From Bog-473 sp963828825 (GTDB lineage: Bacteria > Actinomycetota > Acidimicrobiia > Acidimicrobiales > RAAP-2), in the NCBI GenBank assembly GCA_963828825.1, contig CAWHGF010000003.1:1-64000 (forward strand): DNA of 64,000 nucleotides, in the 5' to 3' direction. The position numbers were made by a program, and so were the translations under genes. The notes under the pieces were generated by a model. The model was not told where the DNA came from, made no database searches, and worked only from the letters and a program-made list of their open reading frames with translations. Below are positions 24,897 to 33,634 of this stretch, piece by piece (the first letter of the stretch is position 1; each line of letters begins with the position of its first letter).

Positions 24897-26864
24897 TCAA
24901 CCGAGGCTCGGCTTCCAGCGGTCGATCCACGACTGCAGGACCAGAACGTCCCAGAGCTCGTAGCCCAGGTCCCGTCGGCCCGAGCGGTGGAGTTCCCAGG
25001 CCCGGCGGATGGGAAGCGGATCCAAGAGCCCCTGGTCACGCAGACGTCGCTCGTCCAGAAGGTGCTCGGCCCAGGGGGCGAGCTCGCCGCGCAGCCACGC
25101 CCCGATGGGCAGACCGAATCCCATCTTGGGCCGTTCGACCAGCGCCGCCGGCACGTGGCGTTCGAGAACCTGGCGCAAGACCCATTTGGTTCGACCTCCT
25201 CGCAGCTTGGCGTCGAGGGGAAGACTCCAGGCGAGCTCGAGGATCCGACGATCGAGGAACGGGACCCGGGTCTCGAGGGACACCGCCATCGCCGCTCGAT
25301 CGAGCTTGACGAGGATGTCGTCCGGCAGATAGCCGATCAGGTCGAGCCACAGCATCTGCTCGGTGATCCCGGCCCCGACGATGGATGATCCGCTGTGGTT
25401 GTCATGATCGTCGCGGTGGTCGGTCCCCAAGACCAACGAGGTCGCATCGGCCCAATGGGTGGTGAGGGCCCGATAGGCATCCTCGGGATCCGACGCGGCC
25501 AGGACCCGGGCGAGCTTGACCACCTTGTTCGAGGGGTTGCGCACCCGCCAGCCGGCCGGGAGGACGCTCGTGGCCCGGGCTGCTCCTTCGACCACGGTGG
25601 GTGGGATGCGGGCCAGAGCGGAGCCGGCGCTCCGACGGGCCCCAGCCGGCACCGCGGCGGCCCTCCTCCACACCCGGTCGAGCCAGGCGTGGCGGTTGTA
25701 GCCGGCAAACAGCTCGTCCCCGCCGTCGCCGGACAACGACACGGTGACCTGCGCGCGCGCCACCCGGCTGACCAGATAAGTGGGGATCTGGGAGACGTCG
25801 GCGAAGGGCTCGTCCCAGATGTCCGGCAGTTGGGCGATGGCCTCGACCGCCTCGGCATCGCCCACGTCGACGGTGGTGTGGTCCGTCCCGAGATGGGCGG
25901 CGACCGCGGCCGCCTCGGACGACTCGTCGAAGGAGCGGTCGGCGAAACCGACGGTGAAGGTGCGTACGGACCCCGAGGAGTGCCGTTGCATCAGGGCCAC
26001 GATGGTGCTGGAGTCGATCCCCCCGGAGAGGAACGCTCCCACCGGGACGTCGGCGACCATCCTGGCCGCCACGGCGTCGGACAACGCGTCCTCGAGCTGG
26101 TCGATCATTTCCGTGTCCGAGACGGTCAGTGGATGTCGGCGCCCCCGTGCCACCGCGTCGGCAGGTGACCAGTAGCAGCGCGGTGCGGGGACCACGCCCG
26201 GGGTCGGCGACTCCGACAGAGTCACGATGTGGCCGGGCAGCAGTTTGCGAACACCACGCCAGATCGTGTCCGGCGCGGGGACGCAGTTGGAGCGCAGATA
26301 CCGGACGACGGCCCCTCGATCGAGCTCGGCCGCGAATCCCGGCACCGTGCACAGGGTCTTCAGCTCGGAACCGAATGCGAACAGTGAGCCCACCCAACCG
26401 TAGTAGAGCGGCTTCTCACCGAAGCGGTCCCGCACCAGGTGGAGCTCTCGGTTCTTCCTGTCCCACAGGGCCGCGGCGAACATCCCCTCGCAGGCATCGA
26501 GCGCCCGATCGATGCCCCAACGCTCCACCGACGCCACCAATACTTCCGTGTCGGATCCACCGCGGAAGCGGGTCCCGGCGCGCTCCAACCGGCGCCGGAG
26601 CTCAGGATGGTTGTAGACCTCTCCGTTGTACGCGATAACCCATCGACCCCCGGGCGAGGCCATGGGTTGCGCTCCGCCCGGTCCGAGACCGATGACGGCC
26701 AGGCGACGGTGACCGAAGGCGACGCCGGCATCGGCATCGACCCAGACGCCGTCAGCGTCTGGACCGCGATGCTCCAGCGACGATGCCATCGTCGAGGCCA
26801 GGGCGCCCAGGCGATCGGCGCTGGTCGACGCATCCGGATCGAGAATGCCGGCAATCCCGCACAC
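24897..26864 (-). CDS. asnB: Asparagine synthase (glutamine-hydrolyzing)
   Basis: This 655-residue enzyme has a class II glutamine amidotransferase domain beginning with the catalytic cysteine (MCGIAGILD, C2) and an ATP-pyrophosphatase synthase domain with the SGGIDSS loop at 280-286. AsnB-like proteins in polysaccharide loci often amidate sugar uronic acids or other carboxylates instead of making free asparagine. With a UDP-sugar dehydrogenase in the same locus, amidation of a uronic acid is possible (inference). The gene looks intact. Confidence 0.93.
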   Translation of the reverse strand: MCGIAGILDPDASTSADRLGALASTMASSLEHRGPDADGVWVDADAGVAFGHRRLAVIGLGPGGAQPMASPGGRWVIAYNGEVYNHPELRRRLERAGTRFRGGSDTEVLVASVERWGIDRALDACEGMFAAALWDRKNRELHLVRDRFGEKPLYYGWVGSLFAFGSELKTLCTVPGFAAELDRGAVVRYLRSNCVPAPDTIWRGVRKLLPGHIVTLSESPTPGVVPAPRCYWSPADAVARGRRHPLTVSDTEMIDQLEDALSDAVAARMVADVPVGAFLSGGIDSSTIVALMQRHSSGSVRTFTVGFADRSFDESSEAAAVAAHLGTDHTTVDVGDAEAVEAIAQLPDIWDEPFADVSQIPTYLVSRVARAQVTVSLSGDGGDELFAGYNRHAWLDRVWRRAAAVPAGARRSAGSALARIPPTVVEGAARATSVLPAGWRVRNPSNKVVKLARVLAASDPEDAYRALTTHWADATSLVLGTDHRDDHDNHSGSSIVGAGITEQMLWLDLIGYLPDDILVKLDRAAMAVSLETRVPFLDRRILELAWSLPLDAKLRGGRTKWVLRQVLERHVPAALVERPKMGFGLPIGAWLRGELAPWAEHLLDERRLRDQGLLDPLPIRRAWELHRSGRRDLGYELWDVLVLQSWIDRWKPSLG

Positions 26865-27008
26865 GCCGCGTCAATCCGCTCTACGACAATTCAGCTGCGG
26901 ACCGAGAGGCCGCAGGAGCAGCTGCCATCATCGGGCCTCGCACAAGATCTCCGGCACCCGCAGATCATGGCACGCGGGCCCGAGCCGATCCGAGCAAGAC
27001 GACCACTC

Positions 27009-28010
27009 TCAACGAGATGCAGGATCGGGACCAACGTTCGTCTCCGAGTGCTCGCCCTCGGTTCGGCCATAGTCAGGGTTCTCACCGAAGCGGCCCCTGG
27101 CGCCGTCCCACAGGCCGTGGAGAATCGCCTTGCGTTCCTCACGCCCTGTCGCCTTCTGCAGATGCCGGGCGGTATAGGCCAGCTGCCACGCATGCCAGGA
27201 CGGGCGCCCGTGTCGACGCGTCAAATGGATGGAGTTGCGAGCGTGATAGTAGGACCGCCATGGTTCGCGTCTGTCGGTTGGGCGGCGCTTTTCAATAGCC
27301 TCCGCTCGGCCGGCGGACGTCTGCTCGTCGGCTACCGCGCGAGCTGAGACGGCGTCGACCAACACGTCGAATCCTCCTTCTCGGACCCGACAGAAGAAGT
27401 CGAAGTCTTCGAGACCGAAGAACCATTCCGGGTCGGGGACGATGCCGGCATCGAAGACCGATCTTGCCACAAGTGTCGCCCCCCAACTGGCCACATCGAC
27501 CGGTACCAACTCGTACGGGATCCCCGCAGGAGGGACCAGGTTGACGGTGTGGGATCCTCGCCCGACGAACTCTCGGCCGTACGCCACGACCGCTCCGATT
27601 GGCCTCCCAGGCTGCCGACTGCGGCTCTCGGCCCGGCTCAGGACGTCAGCCAATCTCGGGCTGGGAAGTGAGAAGAGCCCGACGTCGTCCTCGCACAGGT
27701 AGGCCCAGCGCACAGAGGGATCGGCGAACGCTACCTCCATCCCGACGCCGAATCCGCCCGCCGGTCCGAGGTTGCGCGGCAATCGGACCAGTCGGATCTT
27801 GGCCTCCAACGTTGTGTCGTCGAGGCCCCCGGGCCCATTGACCACGACGATCACACGCTCCGGAGGTAGACCTTCCCGCTCGACGAGAGAGCGCACCACC
27901 TCAGAAGCCAGTCGCGGCCTCCGATGAGTGAGCACGACCGCCGTGACCGACTCCGGTACCTGCGGCGGATCGGCACCGGCGTCGTCCGGCCAGCTCGGGT
28001 GATTTTTCAC
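27009..28010 (-). CDS. GT2 glycosyltransferase
   Basis: This 333-residue GT2 enzyme shows TAVVLTHRRPRLASEVV, an aspartate-rich donor site WAYLCEDDVGLF, PEWFFGLEDFDFFCRV and YYHARNSIHLTRRHG. These motifs recall actinobacterial galactofuranosyl- or rhamnosyltransferases. GTG at 28010, shortly after GGGGGC, is preferred to the TTG at 28037. It is divergent from the next GT2 across a 47-base gap. Donor and acceptor cannot be told. Confidence 0.85.
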   Translation of the reverse strand: MKNHPSWPDDAGADPPQVPESVTAVVLTHRRPRLASEVVRSLVEREGLPPERVIVVVNGPGGLDDTTLEAKIRLVRLPRNLGPAGGFGVGMEVAFADPSVRWAYLCEDDVGLFSLPSPRLADVLSRAESRSRQPGRPIGAVVAYGREFVGRGSHTVNLVPPAGIPYELVPVDVASWGATLVARSVFDAGIVPDPEWFFGLEDFDFFCRVREGGFDVLVDAVSARAVADEQTSAGRAEAIEKRRPTDRREPWRSYYHARNSIHLTRRHGRPSWHAWQLAYTARHLQKATGREERKAILHGLWDGARGRFGENPDYGRTEGEHSETNVGPDPASR

Positions 28011-28057
28011 GCCGCCCCCATCTCGATAGGCTAACAACAGTCGTGGAGGATATTGGC

Positions 28058-28927
28058 GTGGCGGATGAGCAGCGCGCGAGCGGTCGTCCGCTGATCAGCG
28101 TGGTGGTGCCGGTCCGCAACGGCATGCCGTTGGTGGAAGAACAGCTCCTGGCGCTCTCCATGCAACAAGTGCCGGGTGACTGGGAAGTCGTCGTGGCTGA
28201 CAACGGCTCCGCAGACGGCACTCGCTCTTGTGCGCAGCGGTGGTCCGAGCGCGAGCCTCGCATCCGTCTGGTGGACGCGTCCGCGCGTCTCGGCGCGGGA
28301 GCGGCTCGCAACATTGGCGTCCGATCGGCCCGTGGTCGAATGTTGGCCTTCTGTGACGCCGACGACGTTGTGCAACCGGGATGGCTGGCGGGCATGCTGG
28401 CGGCACTGGCCGATGCGGACCTGGTTGCCGGGGTGTTCGACTTCGGATCCCTGGAGGATCGGCCGCCGTCGGACCCCATCCCCGCGGCCACCAGGCATAT
28501 GGGATTCCTCCCCTTCGCGCTTGGGGCGAACCTGGCGGTCCGCACGGATGCGTTCGAAGCCGCCAATGGCTTTTGCGAGACCCTGTCGGCGGGTGAAGAC
28601 ATCGACCTATGCTGGCGACTGCAACTAGCCGGGCGCCGGTTCGCGGTCAGCGAAAGAGCCGTAGTGGCGAAGCGCGAGCGTACGTGTGCCCGAGAGGCAT
28701 TCCGCGCCAGCTGGGTCTATGGACGTTGCGACACGGTTCTCTACCGCCACTACCGCGCCCGTGGCATGCGGCCCGATCTCCGGGGAGCGGCGAAGGCGTG
28801 GGTCTGGTTGGTTGCCGCCAGCCCCGGACTGGTCATACCGTCGCGGCGCCGTCAGTGGATGCGCGCCTTCGGCGTACGCGTCGGGCGCTTGGCCGGATCA
28901 ATGACGCACCACACGTTCTTCCCTTAA
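28058..28927 (+). CDS. GT2 glycosyltransferase
   Basis: This 289-residue GT-A protein has ISVVVPVRNGMPLVEEQL, VVVADNGSADGT, and the DxD site MLAFCDADDVVQPGW, followed by LSAGEDIDLCWRL. It is a typical inverting transferase. The start at GTG 28058 is supported by GGAGGA at 28045-28050, seven bases upstream, while the GTG at 28043 would itself contain that site. It stands alone on the plus strand, divergent from its GT2 neighbour. Confidence 0.87.
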   Translation: MADEQRASGRPLISVVVPVRNGMPLVEEQLLALSMQQVPGDWEVVVADNGSADGTRSCAQRWSEREPRIRLVDASARLGAGAARNIGVRSARGRMLAFCDADDVVQPGWLAGMLAALADADLVAGVFDFGSLEDRPPSDPIPAATRHMGFLPFALGANLAVRTDAFEAANGFCETLSAGEDIDLCWRLQLAGRRFAVSERAVVAKRERTCAREAFRASWVYGRCDTVLYRHYRARGMRPDLRGAAKAWVWLVAASPGLVIPSRRRQWMRAFGVRVGRLAGSMTHHTFFP

Positions 28928-28977
28928 AGCCAGGGCACACGGCGTCAGGGTCTCGGCGGGCTCGACCTGAGCAGTGA

Positions 28978-29298
28978 TCAGATCGGAGTTGGTACGGAAG
29001 GTGCCGCCCCCATCTCACCTCCCCCGATAGGGAGGCCGCCGGCACCACCATCGGTAACCCGTCGTTTCGCCCACCAGCCCACGACCAGGATGCCCGCGAG
29101 GACCACCCCGAGGGCCGGAAGGAGTCGCCACGACATCTGTCCTAGGACGGCCGCGGCCAACAGGATGAGGATGACCAGCACGGGCAGACCGAAGGCAGCC
29201 CCGTTGTTGAAGCTGCTGGAAAGGATGAGGGTGGTGAGTATCGCCCATGCCGCCAGCGTCCACAGAGCCGTGAGCTTCAACGTGCGGTGGTGCCGCAC
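28978..29298 (-). CDS. Membrane-protein fragment (C-terminal part of decayed gene)
   Basis: A 106-residue frame has three hydrophobic helices (ALWTLAAWAILTTLIL, then FGLPVLVILILLAAAVLG, then LLPALGVVLAGILVVGWWA) and a Gly/Pro-rich tail. The frame runs open upstream of its ATG with similar hydrophobic character (WALGIALVAALWVVV), so it is more likely the last part of the broken membrane gene than a free gene. Confidence 0.35.
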   Translation of the reverse strand: MRHHRTLKLTALWTLAAWAILTTLILSSSFNNGAAFGLPVLVILILLAAAVLGQMSWRLLPALGVVLAGILVVGWWAKRRVTDGGAGGLPIGGGEMGAAPSVPTPI

Positions 29299-30166
29299 AA
29301 CGACCCAGAGTGCGGCAACCAGAGCGATCCCCAGCGCCCATGACTCGCCTCACCCGAGTTCGGCGAGCGTCCAACTGGCACGTTGTCTGATGGCCGTCAG
29401 ATCAAGTGTCGCCCCCGGCCGGTAACCAGCGCTCTGGAGGTGGTGGAGGGGCGTGTGACCCGACACCACCCGCGCCGAGAGCAGGCAGACGGAGAAGGTT
29501 CCCCTTCTTGACCATGTCGATTGCCAGGTCGATTCCCGCGATCACGACGAGGGATACGACGTAGACGATCGACACGGACCTCGACAACAGCAGGGCGGCG
29601 ATCGCCAGTCCGAAGATCAGTGACCACTTCTACTCCTGGAATTGCCGGCTCCGGATGTACGAATAGAAGGCCCACACCAGTTCCGCAGCGGTTGGCACGC
29701 CGAAATGCAGCATGAGCGCGTAACTCGAGACGTTCTCGTTGAGGGAACGGCGAGAGCAGCCACCATCGCCACCAGCGGTGATATCCAGAGCCTGGCCAGA
29801 AGGAAGGAACGCCGGCCACAAGCACGAGTAGGAACGGGAGCTCGACGGACATGGCGCCGTAGACCCCACCAGGCTCCGCGCCGGGCGCGGCCAACGCGGG
29901 GACCAACGGCGGGGACGTTCCGGAATGCAGGAACGTACTGATTGGGCTACCACTGTGAAGAATGTTCCGAGCCAGGCTTGCGTAGGCGTCGTCGTCAACG
30001 TTGATCTGATGAGCGTGCACGCGAACCACGAAGAGCACCACCCACACGACCGTGGTGACGAGAAGTGCGACGACCAGGAACAGGGTTTGATGCGTGTCCG
30101 CTTCGGGATCGACTCGCCCAATCCCTCGTCCGTGGTGACCGTTGCGTCAGCGAGCAGCGCACGCAC
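28978..30166 (-). pseudogene. Decayed GT-C-like membrane glycosyltransferase
   Basis: Fragments in alternating minus-strand frames line up as one polytopic protein. In order they are: DEGLGESIPKR (near 30120); VVRVHAHQINVDDDAYASLA with HSGTSPPLVPALAAPG and GAMSVELPFLLV (about 30080-29800); SYALMLHFGVPTAAELVWAF (to 29630); SIVYVVSLVVIAGIDLAIDM (about 29590-29500); and a hydrophobic C-terminus (29298-28978). An acidic DDDAY site and repeated helices fit GT-C enzymes of the ArnT type. At least four frame changes are needed. It is probably dead unless the sequence is faulty. Confidence 0.6.
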
Positions 30167-30390
30167 TACGGATGGAACGGTGGACTCAATCCCCCTCGGA
30201 GTCCCGAGGACGCCTCTTGCGCGTGCCCGCGGCTGTCGTCGTCATTGGACTTCCCATGAGCTGCCCACGTGAAGCGGTGCCGCCACCATGACCCCTTCAG
30301 GGGGCTGGAGCACGTCGGGGCCGAAGGCATCGAAAGAAGCGACGGGCTTCCACGGGAGCAAGGGGGTCTCGGCCCACTTGCCGAAACTCG

Positions 30391-31434
30391 TCATTGCCGT
30401 CCACACGGAGTAGTGGCCCTTGGGCAGTGGGATGTTGTGGAGTCGGCACCTGACCTCGAAGTCACCTGATGGGAAAACGCGTGGTGCTTGGTGATGAAGA
30501 TGGGGAAGGCTGTTCCCAGCGAGATGCCGACGAAGAAGTCGGCCTCCACCGACTCCGGCGAGTTGAGGGTCATGCGGAACTCGGCGTCCTCCAGCGAGAG
30601 AACCTGTCCCCCGTCCGGCCCCGTGATGGACGATTTCAGCATTTGGACCACGCCGTCGTTGGAGGTGGCCAGCGACGCGTCCTGTTGAATGGACGACCTG
30701 TAGAGAGCAGCTACTTCGCTGGTGGGGCCCGCAGCCCTCACTTCTGCATCGGCTAACCACATCGTTTGTTGACACATAGCCTCGACCGACGCGAGATCGT
30801 GGGAGACGTAGACGAGCGTGGTGCCTTGGCGTACGACCTCCTCGATCCGTTGAACGCACTTCTGCTGGAAATTGGCGTCACCCACCGACAGCACCTCGTC
30901 GACGAGAAGGATGTCGGGCTCCAGGAAGGCGGCGATCGAGAACCCGAGCCGCATCTGCATGCCGAGGGAAAAGAACTTGACCTGGCGATCGATCGCGTCC
31001 GCGAGCCCGGCGAAGTCCACGATCTGGTCGAATCGATCGTGGGTGATCTTGCGGCGCATGCCGAGCACTGCGCCGTAGAGGAAGATGTTCTCGCGTCCGG
31101 TCAGGTCGGGATGGATGCCACTGGTCACGCTGAGGAGCGCACCCATGCGCCCCTCTACCCGGCATACGCCAGCCGACTGGTAGGTGACCTTGCTGATGAT
31201 CTTGAGGAGGGTGGTCTTCCCCGAGCCGTTGATGCCGATGAGTCCATAGGTCCCCCCGGGTTCCACGTCGAGGCTGACATCTTTCAGGACCCAGCGGTAG
31301 TCCCTACGCGTCCCCTGGGTGATCGAGCGACGCATGCGGACGAGCTGGTCGTAGAACAGCGGAGCGGTGCGATCGGCGCGAAACTTCTTCCAGACGTGCT
31401 CCACGTGGATGGTCCCGTTAGGCAATGTCGGCAA
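30391..31434 (-). CDS. ABC transporter ATPase, Wzt-like (C-terminal domain frameshifted)
   Basis: This is the ATPase of a polysaccharide ABC exporter (Wzt/TagH type). Walker A GINGSGKTT lies at 67-75, the signature FSLGMQMRLGF at 155-165 and LLVDE at 176-180. A C-terminal domain of the carbohydrate-binding Wzt kind follows. The frame breaks at about 30471-30480 (GGGAAAA on the plus strand). In the shifted frame the tail reads SGDFEVRCRLHNIPLPKG and continues to a stop at 30242, as expected for the Wzt domain. The start is four residues before GTIHVEHVWKKF. It overlaps the permease by 17 bases. Confidence 0.85.
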   Translation of the reverse strand: MPTLPNGTIHVEHVWKKFRADRTAPLFYDQLVRMRRSITQGTRRDYRWVLKDVSLDVEPGGTYGLIGINGSGKTTLLKIISKVTYQSAGVCRVEGRMGALLSVTSGIHPDLTGRENIFLYGAVLGMRRKITHDRFDQIVDFAGLADAIDRQVKFFSLGMQMRLGFSIAAFLEPDILLVDEVLSVGDANFQQKCVQRIEEVVRQGTTLVYVSHDLASVEAMCQQTMWLADAEVRAAGPTSEVAALYRSSIQQDASLATSNDGVVQMLKSSITGPDGGQVLSLEDAEFRMTLNSPESVEADFFVGISLGTAFPIFITKHHAFSHQVTSRSGADSTTSHCPRATTPCGRQ

Positions 31435-32341
31435 AGTTCACCTCCAATCGCTTGAAGATCCGATAGCCCAGCAGCAGGTAGACGCTGGCGCCAACGATGG
31501 CCGCCAGCAGGGGCCCCGGGACAGGGTTCTGCCCGAGGAGCATGGCGCGACGGGTGTCGTCGATCACCGGCCCCAACGGGCTGAAGAAGCCGTACACGAT
31601 TTGCCAGTTCTTAGGGACGCGCTTGAACTGCCAGATCACCGGGGTGGCGAACAGTCCCAACATGATGATGATGGGAAGTACCTGGGCCAGGTCCCGCATC
31701 TGGATGATCAATGCGGAGACCATGACGGTTATCCCGACGGTGAAAGCGAGCTCAATGAGGATGAACAGCGGCACCCAGACCGTGGTGGGCTTGGGAACGA
31801 AGCGGTACAAGGCAAAGAGCAGCACCAGTGGGATCCACGCCAGGACCGAGTTCACCGCCGTCACCAGGACGGTCTCGAGGGGGAAGCATTCCCGCGGGAA
31901 CTGCGTCTTGCTCATCAGGGCGTTGTTGGTCAGCAGCGAGGTACCACCGGTCCCCAGAGCTCCGGAGAAGAAGGTCCAACAGAGGATCCCGATATACGCG
32001 AGGATCGGGTAGGGGATCCCGGGGATTCCGTTCGATGACGACCGGGAGAAGATGATGGTGAAGATGCCCAACATCGCCAGAGGGAAGATCAGAGCCCAGA
32101 GAAATCCCAGGGTGGCCTGCTTGTACTGGGCCCGGATGTCCCGCTCGGCCAGCGTGTAGATGATGTCCCGGCTCGCCCACAGAGCTCGGAGCGACGTTCT
32201 CAGCCGTGCCTCGTGACGGTAAATCAGGTCGGCCGGTGGCTCGACCGGTGCTCCCGGTACCGCCCCCACTGGTCCCTCGCCCACTCCGAAGTTGCCCGCG
32301 GGCACATGCACCCCCCCGTCCGAGGGAGTCGGCAAGGTCAT
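31418..32341 (-). CDS. ABC-2 type polysaccharide export permease, Wzm-like
   Basis: This 307-residue permease has six membrane helices and the ABC-2 polysaccharide export pattern: RDIRAQYKQATLGFLWAL at the first helix and NPVPGPLLAAIVG near the end. It partners the Wzt-like ATPase, which starts inside its last codons. Together they would move a lipid-linked glycan across the membrane. ATG at 32341, with GGAGG about 11 bases upstream, is chosen over earlier codons because the upstream residues look non-coding. A short divergent gap separates it from the GT4 gene. Confidence 0.9.
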   Translation of the reverse strand: MTLPTPSDGGVHVPAGNFGVGEGPVGAVPGAPVEPPADLIYRHEARLRTSLRALWASRDIIYTLAERDIRAQYKQATLGFLWALIFPLAMLGIFTIIFSRSSSNGIPGIPYPILAYIGILCWTFFSGALGTGGTSLLTNNALMSKTQFPRECFPLETVLVTAVNSVLAWIPLVLLFALYRFVPKPTTVWVPLFILIELAFTVGITVMVSALIIQMRDLAQVLPIIIMLGLFATPVIWQFKRVPKNWQIVYGFFSPLGPVIDDTRRAMLLGQNPVPGPLLAAIVGASVYLLLGYRIFKRLEVNFADIA

Positions 32342-32467
32342 CGAGTGCGTCACCTCCGCCCGCAGACGCAGGCCTTTCGTTTCACGCCGGCAAGACGGGT
32401 CATAGTATCCCACCCCGCGAACACCAAACGAGCGGGAAGCGGAGGCTCCGACCGGTACTATCGACGG

Positions 32468-33634
32468 GTGGGCGTTCAAGAGGGGTTGCGGGCCCGCGAA
32501 CCGGGCGGACGCTTACGTGTGCTGCTTGTGATCAAGTGCCTGGGCTACGGGGGCGCAGAGCGGCTGCTGGCGGATATGGTGGCTGCCGCGGACGAACAAC
32601 GGCTCCACTACGAAGTGGCGTACATACTCCGGAGCCAGGACGCCCTCGTGCCGGCGATCGTGGCCGGCGGGACGCCAGTGCACCCCCTCGGTGCCGCCCA
32701 TAATGCGGATCTGCGGTGGATGGTGGCCTTCCGGCACCTGCTGGGACAGGGGCACTACGACGTGGTGCACTTCCACCTCCCCTATGCGGCCGCTCTGGGG
32801 CAGATGGTGGTGGCTTCGCTGCCCCGCTCCGTGCGACCGGGTGTCGTCTACACCGAGCACAGCCTGTGGGACCGAGCAAAACTCGTGAACAGAGTGCTCC
32901 TGCGTGCCTCGATGGGAAGGGGGGAGCGGCTGGTGACGGTGTCGCAGGCTTCCTACGATGCCCTTCCGACTCCATTGCGGCGGCGCGCCACGACGGTGGT
33001 GCACGGCGTCGATCTGTCCCGGTCGGACTCACTGATCGCCCGCCGCCAGGAACTCAGGACGCTTGTTCGGTCGGAGCTCGGGGTGGACCACGACGAGATT
33101 CTCTTCCTGACCGTCGCAAATCTCCGTCCCGAGAAGGGATACGACGTCTTGCTCGCTGCGGCCCGATCCATCGCTGACAGCGGCCTACCCATCCGCATCG
33201 CCGCGGTGGGCCGCGGGCCGCTCAGCGAGATCCTCCACGCACGCCACGCCGAGTTCGGGCTTGGCAATCGGTTTCAGTTCCTCGGCCAACGCGACGACGT
33301 CCCGCAACTCTTGGCCGGCGCAGACGCATTCGTCCTGGCGTCTCTGCAAGAGGGGCTCCCGGTCGCGTTGATGGAAGCCACCAGTTTAGGGTTACCGATT
33401 GTTGCGAGTGATATCGGTGGCGTGCCCCAGATCCTCGAGAACGAAGTCGATGCCCTCCTCGTCACGCCGGGTGACCCGGCGATGCTCTTCCAGGCCATGA
33501 AGCGGCTGTCTTCCGATCCCGAACTGCGGGACCGGCTCGGCCAGAGGGCGAAACTCCGGAGCGCGATGTTCGACATCGCCGAGGCCAGCCGGGCGGTCGG
33601 CGACATCTACATGCAGGTGGCGACCGCTCATTGA
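32468..33634 (+). CDS. GT4 glycosyltransferase
   Basis: This 388-residue GT-B retaining transferase has the N-terminal glycine-rich loop IKCLGYGGAERLL and the C-terminal donor site with VANLRPEKGYDVLL, GRGPL and SLQEGLPVALMEATSLGLPIV (EX7E motif). GTG at 32468 is taken as start because the longer frame reads into the neighbouring permease's upstream region. The TGA stop overlaps the TTG start of the next GT4 gene (33631-33634), so both are co-translated. The gap to the divergent permease gene (32342-32467) should hold promoters for both directions. Confidence 0.88.
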   Translation: MGVQEGLRAREPGGRLRVLLVIKCLGYGGAERLLADMVAAADEQRLHYEVAYILRSQDALVPAIVAGGTPVHPLGAAHNADLRWMVAFRHLLGQGHYDVVHFHLPYAAALGQMVVASLPRSVRPGVVYTEHSLWDRAKLVNRVLLRASMGRGERLVTVSQASYDALPTPLRRRATTVVHGVDLSRSDSLIARRQELRTLVRSELGVDHDEILFLTVANLRPEKGYDVLLAAARSIADSGLPIRIAAVGRGPLSEILHARHAEFGLGNRFQFLGQRDDVPQLLAGADAFVLASLQEGLPVALMEATSLGLPIVASDIGGVPQILENEVDALLVTPGDPAMLFQAMKRLSSDPELRDRLGQRAKLRSAMFDIAEASRAVGDIYMQVATAH

